Part shown: positions 1 through 7,800 of the stretch, piece after piece
Numbering within the stretch: position 1 is the first letter of the stretch
Layout of the letters: the number at the start of each line of letters is the position of its first letter
Source: Planctomycetota bacterium
GTDB lineage: Bacteria > Planctomycetota > UBA11346
Length of the DNA: 64,000 bases
Direction of reading: 5' to 3'
NCBI GenBank assembly: GCA_014193115.1
Contig: BJHQ01000012.1
Coordinates: 22,803 to 86,802 of the forward strand
Notes under the pieces: model-generated
What the model saw: only the letters and a program-made list of their open reading frames with translations
What the model was told of the DNA's origin: nothing
The model's database searches: none
Translations under genes and position numbers: made by a program

Positions 1-1
1 A

Positions 2-715
2 GCCGAAACGCTGGCTGCGGCCAAGCCGGTGGGCCTGATCGGCAGCCCGGCGGATCTCCAGCGCCGTCGCCAGGCGGTGGAGCGGATGAAGGTCATGCAG
101 CTGGAATGGCGCAAGGTCGGTCCTGCGCCTCGGGAGCATGACGAAGCCCTGTGGGAACGTTGGAAGACCGCCGGCGACGCCTTCTGGGGCAAGCACAAGG
201 CAGACCTGGCGACCCGCGACGAGAGCTTCGCCGAGAACCTGAAACGGAAGGAAAAGCTGATCGCCGACGCCGAGCAGCTCGCCCAAGTGTCAGAGAACGC
301 CAAGGCCTCCGGCATCGTCACCGCCCATGACGTGATCCGCCGGCTGAAGGATCTCCAGCAGCAGTGGAAGGACATCGGCCACGTCCCCCGCGATCAGGTG
401 GAGACCACCTGGCAGCGCTGGCGAGCCGCGCTGGATCGGGCCTATGCCACCGTCAAATCCCATACCGACGCCATCGTCGCGGAACGGGAACGGAACAAGC
501 AGCAGAAGGAAGCCCTGATCGCCGAGGCCGAATCGGTCGGGACGAACGAGAACGCCCGGTGGTTCAAGGACGAGATCCGCGAATTGATCCGGAAGTGGCG
601 CGACATCGGCCCGGTTCCGCGAGAGGCCGAGGACGAACTGGAAATCCGCTTCCGCTCTGCCTGCGACAAGGTGATGAAGGCCGACCGCTCGGCGGCTGCC
701 GCGATCAATGCCTGA
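2..715 (+). CDS. DUF349 domain protein, 5'-truncated by window edge
   Basis: The frame is open from base 2, and the GTG at 29 is internal, so this is the C-terminal part of a longer gene. It holds about three repeats of the DUF349 pattern: a Trp-Lys-x-x-Gly-Pro/His-Val-Pro-Arg core (KVGPAPREHDEALWERW, DIGHVPRDQVETTWQRW, DIGPVPREAEDELEIRF). Each repeat is mainly charged helix. DUF349 proteins are cytoplasmic helical-repeat proteins of poorly defined role, some linked to RNA or ribosome processes. The stop overlaps the next gene's ATG by 8 bp, so the ABC exporter is probably co-transcribed. Family assignment is firm; function is unknown. Confidence 0.85.
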   Translation, partial: AETLAAAKPVGLIGSPADLQRRRQAVERMKVMQLEWRKVGPAPREHDEALWERWKTAGDAFWGKHKADLATRDESFAENLKRKEKLIADAEQLAQVSENAKASGIVTAHDVIRRLKDLQQQWKDIGHVPRDQVETTWQRWRAALDRAYATVKSHTDAIVAERERNKQQKEALIAEAESVGTNENARWFKDEIRELIRKWRDIGPVPREAEDELEIRFRSACDKVMKADRSAAAAINA

Positions 716-2639
716 ACCGATCGGCGCCGGGCCCGAGGATCGATCGGCGGCCAGCAAGACATCCCGCACCACCCTGAACGGTGGCGATGATCCTGAACTG
801 CGCCGGTTCGCCCCACCGGTTTTGTCGGCACGGATGCGGGCGGTCACCGGGACGGTCGGCGGGCGTCAGCCATCGATCCTCCGCGCCTATTTCCGCCTGC
901 AGCCGGGCACCTGGTGGGAATGGCTGATGATCTGGGTGCTGCAGAACCTGCGCCATGCGCCCACCTACATCTTCCCGTTATTGACGGGATTCCTGATCGA
1001 CCGGATCGATCCGGGCAATCCCGATCGGGCGATGGATGCCCTGCCCTGGGTGCTGGCCGCCACCTTTGGCCTGTGCGTCATGAATGTCGTCACCACCACC
1101 GCTGGCCGCATGATCCTGTCGCGGATCAACCGGACGTTGACCGCTGGGCTCCGCCGATCACTCGTCCGCCGGCTCAACCGGCTCGATTTCGCCTACCATG
1201 ACCGGGCCAAGGCCGGGGAGCTCCAGAACAAGTTCGTCCTCGACATGGCGCGGCTCGAAGGCATGCAGTCGTTCCTGTCTGAAAACATCCTGATGCATGG
1301 CACCACGATCCTGGTCATGCTGACGATCATCGCGTTCAAGAATCCCCTGCTGTTGATGGTGATCGCAGCCGCGGTCCCGATCAACCTGACCTTGGCCCGC
1401 CTGTTGTGGCGCCCGGTGAGCCGGACCACCGAGTCCTTCCGCAGGGCGGAGAGCACCTTTCTCTCCCATCTGAACGAGACGTTGCTGGGCCTCCGGCTGA
1501 GTCGCGCCCACGCCACCGAGGACTGGAGCGAAGAGCGCGTCGGCCGAGCGGCGGGCCGGGTCGCCCGCCGGGGGATGCAATACGACTTCATGATCAATTT
1601 GTTCGGATCCTCGGCCTGGGCGGTCTCCTCGCTGCTCCAGATGGTGGTGGTCGGCCTGGGGGTGTGGCTGGCCGTCCGCTCCCAGCAGGACCTGCAGATC
1701 TTCGGCTATGCCATTGCCTTGGAGCGGATCTCCCTGGGGGATCTCACGGTGCTGCTGGCGTACTATGGGCTGACCGCCGGCGCGATCGGAGCGATCCTCA
1801 ACAGCATGCCGACCATGGCGGCGGCCGGCGATGCGATCCGTTCGCTGTCCGAACTGTATCAGGAGGAAGGCGAGGCCGATGCCGGCAAACGGGCCTTGAT
1901 CCCGATCCGGGGCGAGGTCCGGCTGGAGCAGGTGCGCTTCCGCTACGCCGGTGCCGGCAACCACAGTCTCGATGGACTGAATCTGCATATCCCGGCCGGC
2001 ACCTCGCTTGCCCTGGTCGGCCACTCTGGTTCCGGGAAAAGCACCATCGCGAGCATGATCCTCGGATTTTACGCCCCGGAACAGGGCCGGGTGCTGATCG
2101 ATGGCTTCGATTTGGCCGGGCTCGACCGCCGGGTGGTGCGGCGTCAGGTCGGGGTGGTGTCCCAGGACGTGGTGCTGTTCCGGGATTCGATCCTCAACAA
2201 CATCGCCTGGGGTGATCGGACTCCTGATCGGGAGAAGGCCCGCGAAGCAGCGTTGCGCGCGAATGCCTTGGAATTCATCGATCATCTTCCCGGTGGGCTG
2301 GACCATCTGCTGAAAGACCGCGGCGGCGGATTGTCAGGTGGGCAGCGCCAGCGCCTGGCCATCGCCAGGGCGCTCTACCGCGATCCACGGCTGCTGATCC
2401 TCGACGAGGCCACCAGCGCCCTCGACCCGGCGAGCGAGCGCTTGGTGCAATCCGCACTGGAAGCCCTGATGCGCAATAGAACCACGGTGATCATCGCCCA
2501 TCGGCTGTCGACGGTGCGCCACGCAAATTGCATCGCCGTGATCGACCACGGCAAAGTGGTCGAGTCGGGGACGTTCGACGAGATGATGGACAGGGACGGC
2601 CCCTTCCGACAACTGGCCCAAGGGCAGCTCGCGACGTAG
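708..2639 (+). CDS. ABC transporter, fused permease/ATPase (exporter type)
   Basis: This 643-aa half-transporter carries a six-helix ABC exporter membrane domain (about residues 60-370) followed by the nucleotide-binding domain. Visible motifs are Walker A GHSGSGKST (about 438), Q-loop VSQD, signature LSGGQRQR (about 543), Walker B LLILDEATS (about 562) and H-loop IIAHR. The layout is that of MsbA/multidrug or lipid exporters working as homodimers in the inner membrane; the substrate cannot be read. The first about 42 residues are low-complexity, so the ATG at 834 is a credible alternative start. It overlaps the DUF349 gene by 8 bp. Confidence 0.93.
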   Translation: MPEPIGAGPEDRSAASKTSRTTLNGGDDPELRRFAPPVLSARMRAVTGTVGGRQPSILRAYFRLQPGTWWEWLMIWVLQNLRHAPTYIFPLLTGFLIDRIDPGNPDRAMDALPWVLAATFGLCVMNVVTTTAGRMILSRINRTLTAGLRRSLVRRLNRLDFAYHDRAKAGELQNKFVLDMARLEGMQSFLSENILMHGTTILVMLTIIAFKNPLLLMVIAAAVPINLTLARLLWRPVSRTTESFRRAESTFLSHLNETLLGLRLSRAHATEDWSEERVGRAAGRVARRGMQYDFMINLFGSSAWAVSSLLQMVVVGLGVWLAVRSQQDLQIFGYAIALERISLGDLTVLLAYYGLTAGAIGAILNSMPTMAAAGDAIRSLSELYQEEGEADAGKRALIPIRGEVRLEQVRFRYAGAGNHSLDGLNLHIPAGTSLALVGHSGSGKSTIASMILGFYAPEQGRVLIDGFDLAGLDRRVVRRQVGVVSQDVVLFRDSILNNIAWGDRTPDREKAREAALRANALEFIDHLPGGLDHLLKDRGGGLSGGQRQRLAIARALYRDPRLLILDEATSALDPASERLVQSALEALMRNRTTVIIAHRLSTVRHANCIAVIDHGKVVESGTFDEMMDRDGPFRQLAQGQLAT

Positions 2640-2660
2640 GCAAAAGATCAGAGCCTCAGC

Positions 2661-2740
2661 CCCGGCCGAGCGCCATCAGCCATGGCCGAGAGCCATCAGC
2701 CCTGGCCGAGAGCCATCAGCCCCGGCCGAGGGCGTCCAGT
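2661..2740. repeat. 20-bp tandem repeat, about 3.5 units
   Basis: Units CCCGGCCGAGCGCCATCAGC, CATGGCCGAGAGCCATCAGC and CCTGGCCGAGAGCCATCAGC are followed by a half-unit CCCGGCCGAG. The array fills the gap after the ABC gene and covers the stop codon and last codons of the convergent metallopeptidase gene, so expansion or contraction could change that C terminus. Confidence 0.85.
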
Positions 2741-3339
2741 TCGTCTTCGTCGTACCCGAGATAATGGCCCAGCTCGTGCCACAGGGTCTGGCGGACCTCG
2801 GCGTCGAGTTCGCGCACCGATCCGCAGCCGTGCTCGTGGGCCCGGCGCCACAGATGGATGCGCGGCGAGATGCCGCCGTGGTCGCGCTCACTCCGCACCG
2901 GCCCTTCGAACAGGCCGAACAATTCCGGTTCCTCGGCATCAGCGAGCAGCGATGGCTCAGCGTAATCCGCGAGCACCAGGGTGGTTTCAGCGAAGGCGTC
3001 GCGCAGCGGATCGGGCAGCGCGGCGATGGCCGCGTCGACCGCCCGTTGGAACCGCCGCCAGCTGACCCGGCAGGGCAGGGCGATGGGGAAGCGGCCTGCC
3101 CGGTTGGCCCGGCGGAAAGCCTGATCAGCATCGATGAAGCGGCCCACCCGCTCCAGGCAGCAGGCCTCGGCATACCACAGTTCGCCGTGGTCGCCGAACT
3201 CCTCCCGGGCCTTGGCGGCAAGCGCCGCACCGGCAGCAGCGCGATCATCGCGGTAGCAGCGCCACACCGCTTGGCGGCGGCGGACCAACGGCGGATCGGT
3301 GTCGGCCTCGGCAGGAACTACAGCGTCGGAGTCGTGCAT
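2716..3339 (-). CDS. Zincin-like metallopeptidase family protein
   Basis: Begins with MHDSDAVVPAEAD and gives 207 aa; the longer ORF to 3480 runs through repeat-rich sequence and is unlikely. The C terminus carries HELGHYLGYDEDEL, the HExGHxxGxxEdE signature of the small metallopeptidase family (Zincin_1, DUF1025): two His and Glu for zinc and catalysis. The N-terminal half (about residues 20-90) looks helical and TPR-like (RRQAVWRCYRDDRAAAGAAL, DADQAFRRANRAGRFP), giving a TPR-zincin layout. No signal peptide, so cytoplasmic. The last codons and stop lie in a 20-bp tandem repeat. Substrate unknown. Confidence 0.8.
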   Translation of the reverse strand: MHDSDAVVPAEADTDPPLVRRRQAVWRCYRDDRAAAGAALAAKAREEFGDHGELWYAEACCLERVGRFIDADQAFRRANRAGRFPIALPCRVSWRRFQRAVDAAIAALPDPLRDAFAETTLVLADYAEPSLLADAEEPELFGLFEGPVRSERDHGGISPRIHLWRRAHEHGCGSVRELDAEVRQTLWHELGHYLGYDEDELDALGRG

Positions 3340-3406
3340 CGGGTTTCCATTCCACCCGTGACCGGCCCGGGAGCAATGCCTCACCCAATGGACTTGGCAA
3401 TTCCCT

Positions 3407-3433
3407 GGGAGCGCCGAGCTCCAGCTCGGCCCA
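3407..3433. repeat. Dispersed palindromic repeat (GCGCCGAGC-CCAGCTCGGC type)
   Basis: Near-palindromic GCGCCGAGCTCCAGCTCGGC in non-coding sequence upstream of the metallopeptidase gene. The same element, one or two bases different, occurs three times inside the RND permease gene at 34.9-35.0 kb, so it is a dispersed genomic repeat. Confidence 0.75.
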
Positions 3434-3440
3434 AGGTGAA

Positions 3441-3502
3441 TCTCGAAAAAGCATGAACCGCCAAGGCGCCAAGACGCCAACGAAAAAGAGAGGGATTCTC
3501 CG
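3441..3502 (+). repeat. Dispersed repeat with CCAAGGCGCCAAGACGCCAA core
   Basis: The stretch from TCTCGAAAAA through CGCCAAGGCGCCAAGACGCC to AGGGATTCTCCG recurs, shortened by about 10 bp, on the minus strand at 21338-21389. It lies about 8 bp from the palindromic repeat. No gene is supported between 3340 and 3589. Confidence 0.65.
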
Positions 3503-3589
3503 CTGGCCGGAAGGTCAACCGTTCCCCAACCGTGTCATGCCGCAGCGCCAACTGGTCTTGGACGTCTGGCGTGCATGCGGTCAACGCGC

Positions 3590-4456
3590 TCAACGCGCGG
3601 CGCCATCCAGCACACCAAACACGCCTTGCTCGACATCGGCCTGATTGCGCCGGGCTTCACTGTCCTCACGGACGAAACCAAGGGTGACGCCATCGCCGGT
3701 GACCGTGGCGGTGATCGTGGTCCAGCCGAGGTACCAGGTCAGGGCCTGCTCGGTGGTCAGGTGGGGCATGCCCCAACGCCGCATGAATTGCTCGCGGGCC
3801 CGCTCCAGGGTCAGCCCCTTGGCAACCAGGGTCGCCTCGCCCAGCTCACCGTGGCGGAAGATCAAGGTCAGGCCGTCCTGGGGCGAGGCCGTAACCCGGT
3901 CCTTTTGACGATCGATGAGGACCTTTGCCAAGGCGCCGCCGGCCGCAGTCAGATCGAGCAGCTTCGCGCCCCACGGGATGCCGGCGATAGCGATGGTCTC
4001 CTTGGGTTGGGGGATGGTGTCGCCGGCCAGTGCCAGGTGTTCAGCCACCGTCACCACGCCAAGGTCGGCGAGCTGCTCGCCGCTCAGCCAGGTCAGCGGG
4101 ATGGCAGGCAGCTGGACGTCTCCGGCAACCCGAGGAATCAGCGCCAACGTCACTGCGACCGTGCGGGTCTTTTCATTTTCAACCACGATCGGCGTGGCCA
4201 GTGAACGCCAGCGCTTGCTGTCGAGGGCGACCGCATTGGCCACCGCGGCGGCGATATCAATGCCCGGGATCTGCCGGGGCATGGTGGTGAACTCCAGCCG
4301 CACCACCTGGTTGAAGGCGATCTGCCGGCTCGACACCCGGGCGTTGACGAAGGCCCGCCGGGCGACGGGTTGGGTATCCGCCGGAGGATCCGCGGCGAAT
4401 GCCTGGACCGCAGCGAAGGGGACGGCAAGAGCGATGAGCAGAACGACCGGGCGCAT
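3590..4456 (-). CDS. Secreted hypothetical protein, BatD-like character
   Basis: 288 aa with a clear Sec signal peptide (MRPVVLLIALAVPFAAVQAFA, cleavage near AFA-AD), so periplasmic. The mature part has a beta-rich module of about 40-130 with an extracellular-domain look (VVRLEFTTMPRQIPGI, ALIPRVAGDVQLPAIPLTW), loosely reminiscent of BatD oxygen-tolerance proteins, then a second part (about 180-280) containing RQKDRVTASPQDGLTLIFRHGE. No catalytic motif is visible. It stands alone on the minus strand. The BatD resemblance is weak; treat as hypothetical secreted. Confidence 0.7.
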   Translation of the reverse strand: MRPVVLLIALAVPFAAVQAFAADPPADTQPVARRAFVNARVSSRQIAFNQVVRLEFTTMPRQIPGIDIAAAVANAVALDSKRWRSLATPIVVENEKTRTVAVTLALIPRVAGDVQLPAIPLTWLSGEQLADLGVVTVAEHLALAGDTIPQPKETIAIAGIPWGAKLLDLTAAGGALAKVLIDRQKDRVTASPQDGLTLIFRHGELGEATLVAKGLTLERAREQFMRRWGMPHLTTEQALTWYLGWTTITATVTGDGVTLGFVREDSEARRNQADVEQGVFGVLDGAAR

Positions 4457-4806
4457 GGCTGGGATGATGGCGTCCGGGTTCCGCTGTCATGCCGCGAACC
4501 ACGGATCCCTGGCGGAGTGCTTCACCGTCTGTGCGGAAGGTTCCGGGCGATCCAAGCGGCGGCGACCAAAGCGGCGGCGATCCCAGTGGCTCCGATCCAA
4601 GTGGCGCGGATCAGGTCGCCATCCAGGGACGAACCCTGACCGTCGCTGAACACATCCTGAACCTTCGGCGTGGAAGATCGCCCGCGTGCCCACCTGCCGG
4701 ACCGCTCCCATGCCGACAGGTCAGCCGCATCCGCTAATCGCGCCGGCGACGAGAGACAGACGGCCCGGATCGTCCTCGACCACGTCTTCCACCCTGGAGA
4801 ATCGCC
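4457..4806. other. Divergent intergenic region with 15-bp minisatellite
   Basis: About 350 bp between the secreted protein (minus) and the helicase gene (plus). It must hold both promoters, but I see no convincing -35/-10 pair. It contains a four-unit 15-bp tandem repeat at 4549-4608. The helicase gene has GGAG 10 bp upstream of its ATG. Confidence 0.6.
4549..4608. repeat. 15-bp tandem repeat (4 units)
   Basis: Units GATCCAAGCGGCGGC, GACCAAAGCGGCGGC, GATCCCAGTGGCTCC and GATCCAAGTGGCGCG run head to tail. One frame reads as repeated Asp-Pro/Gln-Ser-Gly-Gly, but the surrounding ORFs have no other support. Confidence 0.85.
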
Positions 4807-7800
4807 ATGAGCTGGGCAAACGACACGATCGATTCCTCCACGTCGCCCACCCGGCCGGCCAGTCCTGCGGTTGTACCGCCGACCCTGGGAGGCGATCCTG
4901 CGACCGTGACCACTGAGCACCTCGCTGCCGCCCGCCGGGACCTCCTTGACCTGGGGGTGAACCGCAACGCGCTGCTCAACTTCCGTCCGTCCCGCACTTG
5001 GACCATCGAATTGTCGGGAGAAAAAAGCAGTGATTTGTGGACACAATTGTTCGACAACGAGGCCACGTGCACCTTTCAGGCCGAGGAAAGCGCCGCCCGT
5101 ACCGGCGACCGCGCCCTGGGCACCCGGCTGGCCGCGCCGGTCCTGGCCCAGCGGCTGCGCGGCATCGCTGAGCAGGCCGCCAGCCATATCGAGGAACAAG
5201 GCGTCAATGTCCTGCATCTGGCCTTGGGTTTCCTCCACTGGCGCGATGCTGAGGGCACGGATCGCCGAGCTCCGTTGGTGCTGATGCCGGTGATCCTGGA
5301 GCGCATGGGGGTCAAGGCCCGCTACGGCCTGCGCCACGCCGGAGAGGATCCCGCCGACAACCTCTGCCTGCGGGAAAAGCTGCGGGTCGAGCATGGCATC
5401 GATCTCGACGGCTTCGCCGCGATGGATCCGGTGGATCTCGATGGGTGGGCCGAACAGGTCGGATCCCGGGTCGCCCACCTGCCGGGCTGGTCCGTCGCCA
5501 TCGATGAGCAGGCCCTGGGCTTTTTCGCCTTCGGCAAGTTCCTGATGTGGCAGGATCTCGATCCGGCGCGTTGGCCCCAGGACCGCCAGCCAAACCAGCA
5601 TGCGCTGCTGTCCGGGGTGCTCGCCGGCGGTCTTGCGTCGCCGCCGCCGGCCGTCGCGGCGGACGCCGATCTCGACGCGGTGCGCAAGGACCACCCGGCG
5701 ATCGAGGTGCTCGATGCCGATTCGTCCCAGGCGGCGGTCCTCCACGAGATCGCCCGCGGCCGTTCGCTGGTGATCCAGGGGCCGCCGGGAACCGGCAAGA
5801 GCCAGACCATCGCCAATGCCATCGCCCAGGCCGTGGCCGGCGGCAAGACGGTGCTGTTCGTGGCTGAAAAGATGGCCGCGCTCGACGTGGTGAAGCGCCG
5901 GCTCGATGACCTCGGCCTGGGCGGAGCGGTGCTCGAACTGCACAGCCACAAGGCCGGCAAACGGGCGGTACTCGACCAGCTGCGCCGGGCCCTCGATCTG
6001 GGCGAGCCGGTGTTCTCGGATCTGGAAAAACCGGCCAGCGATGGCGTCGTCGCCAGGGACCGGCTGAACGCCTATGCCCAGGCCCTGCATGAGCCGGTGA
6101 AGCAAGGCGATGCCGGCAGCACCCGCAGCCCCTATCAGCTGCTCGGCGAACTGGTGGCGATCGACGCCCGGGGCCGACCGCCGGACATCGCCGACGGCGA
6201 TTGGCAAAAACTCTCCGCCGACGCCTTCGCCGAAGCCTGCACCCTGGTCGAAGGCATGGAGGGCGTGCTCAGCCGGATCGGACTGCCTGCCGGGCATCCG
6301 TTCAGCGGCGCCGCCATCGACGCCATCTCACCTGGCGAACAGGACGTGCTCTCGTCCCGCCTGTCGGCCGTGTCCGGCGGCATGACCTCGTTGCTGGCCG
6401 CGGTGAACGATCTGGCTGGGGCACTTGGCGTGCCCACCGGCAAGGGCCTGGTTGGGGCGCGCAAACTGTTGGCGGCTGCCGCCTTGGCGGTGCAGGCGCC
6501 GGCACGGCTCGCCGACGCTGACGCCAGCCATCCCGACTGGACTCGCGACGCGGACACCGCCAAGCAGATTGCTGGCGAAGGCGCGGTGCTGACCGAACTC
6601 AAGCTGCGTCATGGCGCCCAGGTGGTGGAAGAAGCCTGGACCACCGATCTCGGCGCGGCGCGGCACAGCATCGCCTCGTATGGGGATTCGTGGCTGCGTT
6701 TCTTCAATCCGGCCTATTTGCGGGCCCGGCGCCAGCTGCGTGGAGTGTGCGTGGGCGGCGTGCTGCCCGCCAGCCATCGCGACCGGGTGGCGCTGGTCGA
6801 GGCCACCGAGCGGGTGCGCAAGATCACCGCCGACCTGGCCCAGCGCGAGACCACCGCCAAGGCCGTGTTCGGCAGTTTGTGGAAGGGCCTCGCCAGCGAT
6901 TTCACCGCATTGGTGGCCATCGCCCAGTGGTGTGCAGCGGTCCATGCCGCGGTGGCCAAGGGCGAGCTGCCCAAAGAGCTGCTGGCCAAGGCCGGTACCT
7001 GGGATCAGGCCGCTGTCGCCGCCGCCCGCGACCGCCTGGCGGCAGCGGTCGACGCCGTGTCCCGACCGTTGGCAGAGATTTCGGCGCAGTTGCGCTGGCA
7101 AGGCTCGTCCTTCGAGAAAGAGCCGCTGGCCACGCTGGCCGGGCGCCTCGACCGCTGGCGGGCCAACCTCAACACCCTCGATGACCATTGCCGGTGGCAG
7201 CGTCTGGCAGCCCATGCCCGCAACCTGGGCCTCGGCCCGCTGCTGACCGTCGCCGAGTCCTGGGACGAATCCGCCACCCGGCTGGGCGATTGCCTGCGCC
7301 GGGCCTGGTGCGGCCACTGGCTGGAGGTCGCCTGGCGCACCCGGCAGGCCCTGGCCTCCTTCGCCCCGACCGAGCACGAGGCCGTGCTCGACCGCTTCCG
7401 CCATGGTGAGGCCGCGGCCCTCGCCCTCGGCCGGGCGCGAGCCGCCCTGGCCCACTGGCAGCGCCTGCCCGGCACCGGCCTGGGGCTCGGACAGGTCGGC
7501 CTGCTGCGCCGCGAATGCGAGAAGAAATCCAGGCATCTCGCCATCCGCCAGCTGCTCGCCCAGGCGCCCCAGGCGGTCCAGGCGGTGTGTCCGGTGTTCA
7601 TGATGTCGCCGTTGTCGGTGGCCGCCCACCTGGCGCCGCACGGTCCGATCTTCGATCTGGTGCTGTTTGACGAAGCCAGCCAGGTGCGACCGGTGGACGC
7701 CTTCGGCGCCATCGCCCGGGCCGCCCAGGCGATCGTGGTGGGCGACAGCCGGCAGATGCCGCCGACCACGTTCTTCGACCGGTTGGCCGGCGGTGACGCC

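Noticed and set aside
1158-2306. 382-aa minus-strand ORF opposite the ABC transporter
   Set aside because: Antisense shadow of a fully motif-supported gene; composition is His/Gln/Gly-rich nonsense typical of GC-rich shadows.
2661-2740. Possible CRISPR array
   Set aside because: Direct 20-bp tandem units without spacers; a simple tandem repeat.
4522-6297. 591-aa minus-strand ORF
   Set aside because: Shadow of the DUF4011 helicase gene; no domain pattern.
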